This document shows, one piece after another, positions 44,076 through 55,000 of a stretch of 64,000 nt of DNA (its first letter is position 1; each line of letters opens with the position of its first letter). This stretch comes from an uncultured Bacteroidota bacterium (GTDB lineage: Bacteria > Bacteroidota > Bacteroidia > AKYH767-A > 2013-40CM-41-45): assembly GCA_937871435.1 (NCBI GenBank), contig CALMQM010000102.1:1-64000 (forward strand), written 5' to 3'. Position numbers and translations under genes: made by a program. The notes under the pieces were generated by a model, which was given only the letters and a program-made list of their open reading frames with translations, had not been told where the DNA came from and did no database searches.

Positions 44076-45047
44076 ATGGCGATTAAAAAAATATTCAAGC
44101 AGGACGAGTTCCGTGAATTGGGTTTTGGAAATAAAGTTGTCGAATCCAATCAGCGACTGATGAACAAAGATGGCAGCAGTAATGTGCGTCGTACAGGATT
44201 GCCATTTTTTAAGTCGATGAGTATTTACCAGACATTAATTACCATGCCCTGGTGGAAATTCAATCTCATCGTGTTCTTTTTTTATATAACGGTAAATTTA
44301 TTTTTTGCCTTGATATATTATTTCGTGGATCCATCCCACCTCAATGGAATGGTGTATGAAAATGAAATGCAAAAATTCTCGGAAGTTTTTTTCTTCAGCG
44401 CGCAATCTCTTACCACAGTTGGGTATGGTCGGCTTAATCCAACAGGTTATTTCGACAGTACTCTCGCATCAATTGAATCTCTCATCGGTTTGCTGGGCTT
44501 TGCCCTCGCAACCGGGTTGTTGTATGGACGCTTTTCCCGTCCCGTCGCGAAAATTCTTTTTAGTCACAACATACTTGTTTCTCCCTACAAAGGAATTTCG
44601 GCTCTCATGTTCCGTGTCGCGAATCGTACTAAAAGTGAATTGGTGGATATTCAGGCAAATGTTGTGTTGTCGTATGTCATCAATGACAATGAACGCCCCG
44701 TACGGAAATTCAGTAATCTCAAACTGGAGCTTACAAAAGTTACATTGCTTTCTACATCATGGACAATCGTCCATCCTATCGATGAAGAAAGTCCATTGTA
44801 TGGCTGGAAAGAAGAAGATTTTCGGAAAAATGACCTTGAAGTACTGGCTTTGTTGCAAGCCTATGAAGAAACATTTGCACAAACAGTACACACCCGTACA
44901 TCTTATACGAATGAAGAATTAATTTATGGAGCGAAATTTCAATCCATCATGCAGGCCGGTCCGAAAGGTTCTGTCATTGTGACCCTCGATAAAATTGATG
45001 ACTCTGTGCCGGTGAATCTGGAACAGGAAATGATACGGACAGCCTGA
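44076..45047 (+). CDS. Inward-rectifier (Kir-type) potassium channel
   Basis: A 323-residue KirBac-like channel. It has an N-terminal amphipathic slide-helix region, a first membrane helix (FNLIVFFFYITVNLFFALIYYF) and the pore region with selectivity filter TTVGYG near residues 112-117. A second helix (LASIESLIGLLGFALATGLLYG) follows, and a C-terminal cytoplasmic immunoglobulin-like domain contains PYKGISALMFRVANRTKSEL and ELTKVTLLSTSWTIVHPIDEES. The overall pattern matches prokaryotic Kir channels. Physiological gating is unknown. Confidence 0.93.
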   Translation: MAIKKIFKQDEFRELGFGNKVVESNQRLMNKDGSSNVRRTGLPFFKSMSIYQTLITMPWWKFNLIVFFFYITVNLFFALIYYFVDPSHLNGMVYENEMQKFSEVFFFSAQSLTTVGYGRLNPTGYFDSTLASIESLIGLLGFALATGLLYGRFSRPVAKILFSHNILVSPYKGISALMFRVANRTKSELVDIQANVVLSYVINDNERPVRKFSNLKLELTKVTLLSTSWTIVHPIDEESPLYGWKEEDFRKNDLEVLALLQAYEETFAQTVHTRTSYTNEELIYGAKFQSIMQAGPKGSVIVTLDKIDDSVPVNLEQEMIRTA

Positions 45048-45158
45048 TTTCATGTTTGATTTATTTTGCATCCTGTTTTGTTTGCATTGAAATCAACCAA
45101 TATGCAAATACTACATTTGAAGAAAAATTCCTTATAAACCTTCTGAATAAAATCTCGT

Positions 45159-45509
45159 ATGCAGATCCGAATTCTGAAATCCAAAATCCACAGGGTTAAA
45201 GTAACCGAAGCCGATCTCAATTACGTAGGAAGCATCACCATTGATGAAGACCTCATGGAAGCTGCCAACCTGATCGAGAACGAAAATGTGGATGTACTGA
45301 ACGTAAACAACGGGGAACGTTTCGACACCTATGTGATAAAAGGCAAAAGAGGCAGTGGACAAATTTGCCTGAATGGCCCGGCAGCAAGAAAAGTAATGGT
45401 TGGCGACATCATTATCGTTGTTTCGTATGCCACAATGGATTTTGAAGCCGCAAAGAAATTCTCTCCATCAATCATTTTTCCGGATGATAGCAATCGGATC
45501 AACAAATAA
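45159..45509 (+). CDS. panD: PanD, aspartate 1-decarboxylase proenzyme
   Basis: Pyruvoyl-dependent enzyme that makes beta-alanine for pantothenate and coenzyme A. The 116-residue length is normal. Self-cleavage is expected at G24-S25 in [12 protein letters not shown]; the new N-terminal Ser becomes the pyruvoyl group. The following [14 protein letters not shown]-like stretch and the LNGPAAR segment are diagnostic. The next gene starts 6 nt after the stop, probably by translational coupling. Confidence 0.95.
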   Translation: MQIRILKSKIHRVKVTEADLNYVGSITIDEDLMEAANLIENENVDVLNVNNGERFDTYVIKGKRGSGQICLNGPAARKVMVGDIIIVVSYATMDFEAAKKFSPSIIFPDDSNRINK

Positions 45510-45515
45510 TTTGCC

Positions 45516-46538
45516 TTGACAAAAAAGATTTTTTCCATTCTGAAATATATACTGCTGCTTGTTCTTGGTATAGGCATGCTTTGGTTTGCCTTTCGGGGAG
45601 TGGACATTTCCCGCATTATGGAAGAAATCAGTGACGTCAACTGGTTTTGGTTAAGCCTCTCTATCAGTGTTTCATTGGTTGCATTCGTCAGTCGTGCACA
45701 CAGATGGAATATGCTTATTCGTCCTACCGGATATTCCCCCAGCCTTTTCAATACCTGCAATTCTTTGATGGTAGGATATCTTGCAAACCTGGCTTTTCCC
45801 CGACTCGGAGAAGTGACACGTTGTGGTTCACTGAATCGTGTAGAAAAAGTTCCATTTGATGTTTTGCTCGGAACCGTTATTATCGAGAGAACACTTGATG
45901 TAATTTGTTTGTTACTCTGTATTGTACTGACCGCAGTAATCGAATACGAACGCCTTGGCAACTTTTTAAATCAAACAATTTTCAATCCGATGAAAGAAAA
46001 GGCGGCAAGTATGCTTGCCTCTCCCCTGTTCTTTGTAGTGCTGGGATTGATTGTTTTGTTCATCGTCATATTTTTCCTTTACCAAAGAAAAAAGAAAACT
46101 GATTCCGGAAAATCAGGATTGATGCACAAAGCCGCATCATTATTAAAAGGAATAGTTGAAGGTTTGCGTTCTGTAAGAAAATTAGAACATCCGGGATGGT
46201 TCGTCTTTCATACAGTGCTGATCTGGTTTATGTATTTCCTCATGTCCTACCTTTGCTTTTTCGCCCTTCCGGCCACGCAAGGTCTGAGTTGGCATGCAGG
46301 ATTGTTTGTTCTTGTTGTTGGTGGAATGGGTATGTCAGCCCCGGTGCAGGGCGGTATCGGTGCTTACCATTTGCTGGTTTCACAGGGATTGCTGTTGTAC
46401 GGATTGACACACGAACACGGGCTTGCCTTTGCAACCCTCATGCATACTACGCAAACACTGGTAGTTATTGTATTCGGTGCTATTTCGTTTGCATTGCTTA
46501 TTTTTGCACAACGAAAGATCAAAAATGACAACGCTTGA
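45516..46538 (+). CDS. Lysylphosphatidylglycerol synthase-like (UPF0104/AglD) membrane protein
   Basis: A 340-residue polytopic protein with about eight helices. Family features: GIGMLWFAFRGVDISRIMEE, SRAHRWNMLIRPTGY, CNSLMVGYLANLAFPRLGEVTR and VIIERTLDVICLL, then a late GGMGMSAPVQGGIGAYH. The family includes the flippase domain of MprF, but no aminoacyl-transfer domain is present, so lysyl transfer is unlikely. It probably acts in lipid or glycolipid translocation. No ATG fits; the start is taken as TTG 45516. The 3' end overlaps the next gene by 14 nt. Confidence 0.85.
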   Translation: MTKKIFSILKYILLLVLGIGMLWFAFRGVDISRIMEEISDVNWFWLSLSISVSLVAFVSRAHRWNMLIRPTGYSPSLFNTCNSLMVGYLANLAFPRLGEVTRCGSLNRVEKVPFDVLLGTVIIERTLDVICLLLCIVLTAVIEYERLGNFLNQTIFNPMKEKAASMLASPLFFVVLGLIVLFIVIFFLYQRKKKTDSGKSGLMHKAASLLKGIVEGLRSVRKLEHPGWFVFHTVLIWFMYFLMSYLCFFALPATQGLSWHAGLFVLVVGGMGMSAPVQGGIGAYHLLVSQGLLLYGLTHEHGLAFATLMHTTQTLVVIVFGAISFALLIFAQRKIKNDNA

Positions 46539-47028
46539 AATTATTCAAAGGAAGATTTACGACATTCCCTCTCTAAATCATTTCTTATCTGTCCACAGAT
46601 TTTTTAATAGAAAAATAGTTTTTACCAATGGCTGTTTTGATATTCTGCATCTCGGCCATATCGACTATCTCTCCAAAGCTGCCGATCTCGGTGATGTATT
46701 GATTGTTGGAGTGAATACTGATGCTTCTACTTCACGGTTAAAAGGAAAACACAGACCCATTAATTCTCAGGATCAACGATCCATGCTCCTGGCTTCACTT
46801 CATTTCGTGGATGGAGTTGTGCTTTTTGATGAAGACACACCACAGGAACTCATCAAAGCTGTAAGACCCTCCATTCTGGTAAAAGGCTCGGATTATAGCC
46901 CGGAAACCATTGTGGGGGCGGATTTCGTGAAGTCCTATGGGGGGAAAGTACAAACTATCGACTTTTTACCCGGATTTTCTACTTCCTCCATTGAGGAAAG
47001 GATCAGAGCGGGGAAAAATAATTCCTAA
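46525..47028 (+). CDS. rfaE2: RfaE2/HldE-type ADP-heptose (glycerol-phosphate-type) nucleotidyltransferase
   Basis: A 167-residue stand-alone nucleotidyltransferase of the cytidylyltransferase-like fold. It has FTNGCFDILHLGHIDYLSKA (HxGH with H42 and H45), DVLIVGVNTDAS, and the C-terminal VKGSDYSPETIVG and FLPGFSTSSIEERI, which fit the RfaE domain II family (D-glycero-beta-D-manno-heptose 1-phosphate adenylyltransferase). The kinase half is absent and would be encoded elsewhere. It starts within the last 14 nt of the UPF0104 gene, suggesting coupling in an LPS-related unit. Confidence 0.88.
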   Translation: MTTLEIIQRKIYDIPSLNHFLSVHRFFNRKIVFTNGCFDILHLGHIDYLSKAADLGDVLIVGVNTDASTSRLKGKHRPINSQDQRSMLLASLHFVDGVVLFDEDTPQELIKAVRPSILVKGSDYSPETIVGADFVKSYGGKVQTIDFLPGFSTSSIEERIRAGKNNS

Positions 47029-47076
47029 ACCCTGTTCAGGAATCAGAAAAGAGATTATCTTTACTAAAAAGATTCC

Positions 47077-47484
47077 ATGAAACGCAGTCGTGTAATTTTA
47101 CTTTGTGCCCTCTTCCCGGCTTTTTTGGGCTTGTCTTCTTGTGAAAAAACTGAAATGTTCAAAACTGAAAGCAAAATCAAGAAGCAACTTTTAGGCACAT
47201 GGAATCTCATTCCAATACCAAAAACAAATCCGGATCAAACCTGGATTTATGATGATAATGGCAATGTTTTTCTAACTCAGGGAGCCGGCGCACAGGATAC
47301 AGGTGCTTATGAAATTAACACCACCCTTACCAAAGTAGAACTAAAGATTAAAGACTTAGATAATTTTACTGATTACAATGCCACATGGGAGGTTGTATTG
47401 CTGGATAACGACATTTTAGTCATGGCAAATGATCATTCCGGCGCTACAGGAATCAAGGAACTTGATTTTCAAAAAAGAAATTGA
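47077..47484 (+). CDS. Small exported lipoprotein, lipocalin-like
   Basis: A 135-residue protein with lipoprotein signal MKRSRVILLCALFPAFLGLS followed by the lipobox Cys in LSSC. The mature part starts with a charged linker and then has short beta-strand-like segments (LLGTWNLIPIPKTNPDQTW, VELKIKDLDNFTDYNATWEVV). The GTW near the start of the mature domain resembles the small lipocalin-like lipoproteins of Bacteroidota. No ligand can be inferred. It is followed by a weak terminator. Confidence 0.65.
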   Translation: MKRSRVILLCALFPAFLGLSSCEKTEMFKTESKIKKQLLGTWNLIPIPKTNPDQTWIYDDNGNVFLTQGAGAQDTGAYEINTTLTKVELKIKDLDNFTDYNATWEVVLLDNDILVMANDHSGATGIKELDFQKRN

Positions 47485-47570
47485 TAATTAAAACTGCTTT
47501 TCTGACATTAAATTTCAGTCATTAATTCTTCTATTTTAGTTTATCTGCATTTAAACACCTCAAAAGAATC

Positions 47571-47594
47571 GCGATTCATGTAATCGCTTTTTTT
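47571..47594 (+). terminator. Intrinsic terminator after the lipoprotein gene
   Basis: Stem GCGATT/AATCGC (47571-47576 and 47582-47587) with loop CATGT, followed by seven T. It lies 86 nt past the lipoprotein stop and 27 nt before the radA start. Confidence 0.65.
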
Positions 47595-47620
47595 ATTTTC
47601 ACCCCTGCAAAAAAGAATAC

Positions 47621-48997
47621 GTGGCAAAAGTCAAAACAACTTTTTATTGTCAGAATTGCGGTGTTCAATCACCCCGATGGATTGGTCATTGTCCTTCATG
47701 CGGACAATGGAATACGTACGTGGAAGAAATAGTCACCAAAAGTGCTGAACAAAGTGAATGGAAAAAATCAGGTGATAAAAAAGCCAGAGCAGCTCAACCG
47801 CATCGCCTGGATGACATCAGTATTTCTGATGAACACCGTATCGTACTTCCCGACAAAGAACTGAACCGTGTTTTAGGCGGAGGTATGGTTCCCGGTTCGC
47901 TGGTATTAATGGGAGGAGAACCGGGTATCGGAAAATCAACTTTGTTACTTCAGCTTGCATTGCATCTCAGAAATAAAACCGTTTTGTATGTCAGCGGGGA
48001 AGAAAGTGAACAACAAATAAAGATGCGCGCAGAACGATTGAAAATGAAAAGCGATGGATTTTTCATTCTCACCGAAACAGCCTTGGAAAATGTATTTCAT
48101 CAAATAGCTGAAATCAATCCTGCTGTATTGATTGTAGATTCCATTCAGACAATCTTCAGCAATAAAATTGAATCCAGTCCGGGAAGTGTTTCACAAATCA
48201 GAGAATGTACTTCGGAACTCTTACGCTATGCTAAAGAGAGCGCAACACCAGTCTTCCTCATCGGACATATCACCAAGGACGGAATGATTGCCGGACCGAA
48301 AATTCTTGAACACATGGTGGATACTGTTCTTCAGTTTGAAGGTGATCGACACCATGTGTACCGGATCCTGAGAGCTGTGAAAAATCGTTTTGGATCCACA
48401 GCGGAACTCGGGATTTATGAAATGCAGGGAGCAGGTTTAAGGGAAGTGAGCAATCCATCCGAAGTACTTATCGCCCAACGCGAAGAAGCACTCAGCGGTG
48501 TGGCTATAGCAGGTACTATGGAAGGAATCCGGCCTTTGCTTATTGAAACACAGGCACTGGTTAGTTCTGCAGTCTATGGAACACCACAACGCTCTTCCAC
48601 AGGATTTGATTTACGCCGACTGAGCATGTTGCTTGCAGTATTGGAAAAAAGATGCGGATTCAGACTTGGTGCAAAAGATGTTTTCCTGAATATCGCTGGC
48701 GGAATCAAAGTGGAAGATCCGGGAATTGATCTCGCGGTGATTTGTGCCATCCTTTCTTCGAATGAAGATATTGCCATTTCTCCCAAAATTACATTCGCTG
48801 CAGAAGTTGGTTTGAGTGGAGAAATCCGACCGGTTACACGAGTAGAAAGCAGAATCAGTGAAGCTGAAAAAATGGGCTTTGAACAAATCGTTATCAGTAA
48901 ATACAATTTAAAAGGACTGGATAAAAGTAGATTTACCAAAATAAAAGTACACGCTGTTTCCAAAGTGGAAGAAGTGTTTTCACTTTTGTTTGGATAA
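47621..48997 (+). CDS. radA: RadA (Sms), DNA repair and recombination ATPase
   Basis: Hexameric motor that drives branch migration in recombination. The 458 residues show the N-terminal C4 zinc finger (C10, C13, C24, C27: YCQNCG and CPSCG), the Walker A GGEPGIGKSTLL, Walker B LIVDSIQTIF, the RadA-specific VKNRFGS, and a C-terminal Lon-protease-like domain (LNIAGGIKVEDPGIDLAVICAIL-type segment). The start codon is GTG 47621. It ends 70 nt before the convergent giant gene, with a shared terminator. Confidence 0.97.
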   Translation: MAKVKTTFYCQNCGVQSPRWIGHCPSCGQWNTYVEEIVTKSAEQSEWKKSGDKKARAAQPHRLDDISISDEHRIVLPDKELNRVLGGGMVPGSLVLMGGEPGIGKSTLLLQLALHLRNKTVLYVSGEESEQQIKMRAERLKMKSDGFFILTETALENVFHQIAEINPAVLIVDSIQTIFSNKIESSPGSVSQIRECTSELLRYAKESATPVFLIGHITKDGMIAGPKILEHMVDTVLQFEGDRHHVYRILRAVKNRFGSTAELGIYEMQGAGLREVSNPSEVLIAQREEALSGVAIAGTMEGIRPLLIETQALVSSAVYGTPQRSSTGFDLRRLSMLLAVLEKRCGFRLGAKDVFLNIAGGIKVEDPGIDLAVICAILSSNEDIAISPKITFAAEVGLSGEIRPVTRVESRISEAEKMGFEQIVISKYNLKGLDKSRFTKIKVHAVSKVEEVFSLLFG

Positions 48998-49011
48998 CTT
49001 AATAAACCAAT

Positions 49012-49047
49012 AAAAAATCCGTACAACAATTGCTGTACGGATTTTTT
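49012..49047. terminator. Bidirectional terminator between radA and the giant T9SS gene
   Basis: Perfect stem AAAAAATCCGTACA/TGTACGGATTTTTT (49012-49025 and 49034-49047) with an 8-nt loop. The A- and T-runs make it work on both strands; the flanking genes converge on it. Confidence 0.93.
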
Positions 49048-49067
49048 ATTTTCATGGTCAATCATTT

Positions 49068-52000
49068 CTACTGAACTACCAACCTGATTTTTTCCGATTT
49101 ATCTTTTGTTTTCACGTCAATAAAATATACCGCTCTGGCCCAATCTTCAGTATGAATAAACAGAGTTCTTCCGCTTGCTGATGAGATCTCATTGTGATAG
49201 ACAATTTGTCCGGAGGTAGAATAAATATTCATCACCATATCTTCAGTTGTCTTTGGAAGCTGAACTGAAAACGCATCGTGCACCGGGTTGGGATACACAT
49301 CTATTCTGCCCGACTGTTCAGTATTCTCAATTGATGTTGTAATTGTTACCATGATATCATCGGATGCTGTACATCCATGCTGATCTGTAACAGTCACACC
49401 ATAAACACCGGAAGAATTCGCCACAATAGTTTCTGTAGTTTCAGTAGTTGTCCAGGCATAGGTAACAAAACCTGCACCGGCATCCAATATGAGAGAAAAC
49501 CCGGTATTCAGCACCGTATCATTTCCTAAATCCACAACAGGTACCGTAAAGATTTCCGCCTGAACCGGAATTGCTGCACTCGGGCACACATCTCCTGCAA
49601 TGGCGTAATAGATAGTAGATGCATTGATAAACGGTGATGTAAATGAACTTCCACTACCAAGAAGATTTCCTCCTGTCGCGGCATCATACCAATAAATACT
49701 TGCTGTATCTGTCGCTGAAAGAGTTACAGATCCAGGTCCGCAAAGCGAACCATTGATTCCCACAGGATCTGCAGTAACCTGATACACACTCACAGTGAGA
49801 GGAACAATCGCACTTGGACAAATCCCACCTGCCTGAACATAATAAGTTGTCGACTGATTAAGTACAGGTGTGGTATAGGTTGATCCTGTCGCTAATGTTG
49901 TTCCGCCAATTGCAGCACTGTACCAATACACCAAAGCTGTATCTGTTGCGGTGAGTGTGACAGAAGCATTTCCACAAAGTGTGGTATCGGAAACAACCGG
50001 CACAGGTGAAACAGCATTTATCGTTGCTTCTACCGGCAGAATCTGACTTGGACAAATCGTTCCGGCTTGAACATAGAAAGTTGTCGACTGCGACAAGGAT
50101 GGTGTCAAAAACGTTGGACCTGTACTGATCACTGATCCACCACTTGCTGAAGTATACCAGCTTACTACTGCAGTGTCAATCGCAATCAGAGTTACACTAC
50201 CATTTCCACATCGACTCGCACCTGTCACAACAGGATCCTGAGTAATCGCATTTACAACAGCATTCACCGGAATGACTGAACTCAAACATGATCCTGAACC
50301 AGATTGAGTGTAAAATGTAGTCGTTTGTGTAAGAGATTGTGTCGTATATGTCAATCCGGTTGCGAGCAAATTCCCTCCCGGTGCATCGTACCATTCAACA
50401 GGGAAAGGACACACAGCGGTTAATGTAACAGTACCATCTCCACATCGCGAAACTTCCTGTACAACAGGATCAGATGGCGCTGTTGTAATAATCGCGTTTA
50501 CAGGAATTCGTGGACTAGGACATAAGGTCCCGGCTTCAACATAATAAGTAGTTGTACTTGTGAGAGCCGGAGTTGTGAATGTTGCTCCTGTATTGAGTAA
50601 AGTCCCTCCTGCTGCTGCATCGTACCAGAAAATGGTAGCAGTATCAACAGCAGTCAGATCAATACTTCCGGCTCCACATCGTGCAACATCAGCAGCGACA
50701 GGAGTAGCAGTAATATCATGGATAATTGCCTGCACAGGAACTCTTGCACTCGGACAGGAGTTACCAGCTTCAACATAATAAGTCACAGATTGTGAAAGAA
50801 CTGGAGTGGTGAAACTTGTTCCACTGCCTATTTGTGTTCCACCTGTAGCAGCATTGTACCAATGAATGGCAGCAGTATCCGTAGCTGTTAAAGTTAATAT
50901 ACCGGAACCACAACGATTCGCACTTTGTGTTACAGGTGCCGCGGTGACAGCTTGTATGATTGCGGTAACACTTACTCTGTTGCTTGGACAAACAGATCCT
51001 GCTTCAATATAATATGTTGTATTGGATGTTAAAACCGGTGTAGTAAAAGTAGTTCCTGTGAATAACAGGGTTCCTCCGCTTGCACTGTTGTACCATCTGA
51101 TCGTTGCTGTATCGCTTGCTGTCAATACTACGGTTCCGGTTCCGCATCTGCTTACATCCTGAGTAACCGGAGCGGCAGCGACACCATAAATGAATGCCTG
51201 AACCGGAACTCTGTTACTTGGACATAATGAACCGGCTTCAACATAATACGTAGTGGATTGTGAAAGTGATGGAGTTGTGAAAGAAGTTCCGGTTGCAAGC
51301 AAGGAACCTCCGGATGAAACACCGTACCAACGAATAGTCGCTGTATCAGATGCAGTAAGTGTAACAACACCGTTTCCGCAACGACTTGCATTTTGAGTGA
51401 CGGGCGCTGCTGTTACAGCATTAATTGTTGCCAGTGCCGACACTCGTGAACTCGGACATCCGGTTCCTGCTTCAGCATAATAAGTAGTGGAAGAACTGAG
51501 TGATGGCGTTGTAAAATTAGCACCTGTACTCAATACTGCACCACCGCTCGAAGCAGCATACCAACGCACAACTGCTGTATCCGTTGCCACAAGTGTAACA
51601 CTGCCTGTACCACAACGCGAAGCTCCCTGAGTAACAGGTGCAGCAGTGATCGCACTGATGATGGCCTGAACAGACACATAATTACTTTGACAACCAGCAG
51701 AAACTGCCTGAGCATAATATGTAGTCGTGGATGAAAGAACTGGAGTTGTATATGTATTTCCTGTTCCTAACAATGTTCCACCCGGTGAATTATACCAATT
51801 CACTGTAAAGGAAGAATTTGCTGTTAAAGTAACTGTACCTGAACCGCATCTGGTTACAGGAGTAACAACAGGATCTGCCGCTGCAGTCGCAATAATGGCA
51901 TTCACTTGTATGCGAGGACTCGGACAAGCTGATCCTGCTTCTACATAATATGCAGTAGTGACATTGATAACCGGAGTAGTATATGTTGTTCCGGTAGTAA

Positions 52001-55000
52001 GTACTGCTCCTCCGACCGAGGTCGCATACCATCGAATACTTGCTGTATCACTTGCTGTTAATGTAACCGTTCCTGAACCACATCTCGCCACATCCGTAGC
52101 TACCGGTGTAGCTGTAATTGCCTGGATGATTGCCTGCGCCGGAATCCTGCTACTTGGACATACAGTTCCTGCTTCAGCATAATAGGTCGTTGTTGCTGAA
52201 AGTGATGGCGTAACAAAATTAGTTCCGGTAAATAATGAAGTTCCACCGCTTGATGCGGCATACCATCGAATAGCTGCTGTGTCAGTTGCTGTTAATGTAA
52301 CGCTTCCTGTTCCGCATCTGCTTGCATTTTGCGTTACAGGAGAAGCAGCAATCGTCAGAATAGTCGCTACTGCTGATACCGGACTGCTCGGACAAACTGT
52401 TCCCGCTACTGCATAATAAGTTGTCGTGGCAGAAAGTACAGGAGTAGTGAAACTGGTGCCTGTACCTAATAAAGTTCCTCCCGGAGAATTGTACCAGTTA
52501 ATAGTAGAAGATGCAGTAGCTGTAAGGGTTACTGTACCACTTCCACAACGGGAAGCGTTTGTAACAACAGGATTTGAACTGACTGCATTGATAATTGCAT
52601 TCACCTGAACCCGTGAACTTGGACATACTGAACCCGCTTCTACATAATACGCAGTAGTGGACGAAAGAACCGGAGTTGTAAATGAAGTACCCGTCGCTAA
52701 CAAGGTTCCACCACTCGAAGCTGAATACCAATGGATCACTGCTGTATCTGATGCAGTGAGTGTAACACTTCCTGATCCGCAGCGCGTCACATCATTTGTA
52801 ACAGGAGCTGAAGTTGTTGCATTGATAATAGCCTGAGCAGGAACTCTGCTGCTTGGACAAACACTTCCTGCTTCTGCATAATATGTAGTCGTGCTGCTAA
52901 GCGATGGTGTTGTGAATGAAGTTCCGCTTCCAACTTGTGTTCCTCCACTTGCTGCAGAATACCAACGGATAGCGGCAGTGTCTGTCGCGCTGAGTGTAAC
53001 ACTACCCGTTCCGCATCGGCTTGCATTTTGTGTTACCGGAGCAGCAGTTGTAGTTGAAATAATTGCCTGCACAGGAATTCGTGCGCTCGGACAAAACGCT
53101 CCGGCTTCAACATAGTATGTCGTAGTGGAAGAAATAGAAGGAGTAGTGTAACTGTTGCCTGTGGCTAACAACAATCCTCCGCTTGCAGAATCGTACCAGT
53201 AGATGGTTGCTGTATCGCTTGCAGTCAGGGTAACAGAACCACTACCACATCGGCTCACATTCGATGCTACAGGATTCGCAGTGCTGGATGAGATCACAGC
53301 AGAAACTGCAATTCTTGAACTTGGACAAAAATTGCCGGCTTCAACATAGTAGGTGGTTGTTTGTGTAAGCACCGGTGTTGTAAAAGTATTACCTGTTGCG
53401 AGTAACGAACCTCCTGATGCGGATGAATACCATCTCACGGTCGCAGTATCTGTGGCGGTGAGTGTGATGGTTCCGTTTCCGCAACGACTCACATCTTGTG
53501 TCACAGGATTCGCTGTTGTAGAGAGAATCGATGCAACAACTGGGACGCGTGCACTCGGACATGCTCCGCCTGCCATCACATAATACGTTGTAGTTTGCGA
53601 AATAGATGGAGAGTTGAAAGTTGTACCAGTTCCAAGCAATGTCCCTCCCGTACTTGCATCATACCATTCCAATGTGGTCGTGCCACTTGCGGAAAGTGAT
53701 ACACTTCCATTTCCACATCTTGATCCATCCGTACTTGAATTAATTTGTCCTGCAGGATCTACAGTTACCGCAAGCGGACTTGAAATTCCCGAACAACCTC
53801 CGGCACTTACGCTCACTGTATAAGAGCCGGCAAGTGTCGCGGCATAAGTTGAAGAGGTGGCACCGGGTATATCTACTCCATTATTTTTCCATTGGAACGA
53901 ATAACCGGGAGCCGCATTTGCTGTTAGTGTAACTGAGTTGCCCTGACAAATAGCTGTAGCACCTCCTGCAGTTACTGAAACTGATGGTGAAGAATAGGCT
54001 CTTCCGGGTGAGCCACCAAGACATCCCGCAAACCAACTGTTTCCATCATTCGGATCTGTTGCTGAAATAATTCTTTCCAATGTATAGCCCTGTCCATCTG
54101 CACCAAGAGGCCATGGTGCCTGGTCATCATACAAAACGGAAGTGTACAGAACATCTGCATTGGTATACAAGCGCAGATCTTCACCGCCATTATCAAAGTC
54201 AAAACCGAAACCACCAACAACATTGGTAACACCTGGGTTGATCGCAGAAAATTTTGCCAGGTCAGAAGCTACAACAACATATCCATTGGCAGGAATGTTT
54301 GTTGGTGCAGGGAAAGTGTAGGTATGATTGTCAGCACCATCACGAAATTTCCATCCTGAAATATCCAGAGCACTGTTCGATGGATTGTACAATTCAATCC
54401 AGTCTCCACTGTTGGAAGCGGAATCGCTGTTGTAATTAATTTCACTGATCATTAATTGCACCGCTGCCGGCGCACCGGTGAAGTACGCAGTAATCACATC
54501 ATTGCTCGTGAAATTGTAGGTTGTGACCTGATTAAAATCGTTGGTTGCAATCACAGAATTTGAACGCCAGTGATCAAACGTATAACCCGGATTAGGAATC
54601 GCTGTGATGGTTACAGGATTTCCATTGAAATACACTCCACTCCAGGGATAACTTGTAGGAGTAACAGTACTGATCTGGATCCTTCCGGAACCGGCAGGAG
54701 AAGCCTGAATAGTCAACGTGACTTGTGAAGTCATTCCGAAATGCGACTGAATAAATCCACGTGCATTGGATGGACGCGAATTTGCAAAAGTCAACATCGT
54801 GGCGATATTATTTTTCCACTGAGTAGAATCACCTCCACCCCACTTGTCATATTGAAAATGAATATCACTTCTCAAAGAATCTCTGAACAGATACGCCATA
54901 TTTTGCACGCTGGATGGCAACCAGATCGTGTTAATGAGGTCAGCATAACGGTTGATGAAGTAACGTTTAAACTGAGGATTTTGTACAAGCTTTTGAAAAA

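Noticed and set aside
50560-53583. Series of ~70-codon plus-strand frames opposite the giant gene
   Set aside because: They repeat with the module period of the antisense gene and are its mirror image.
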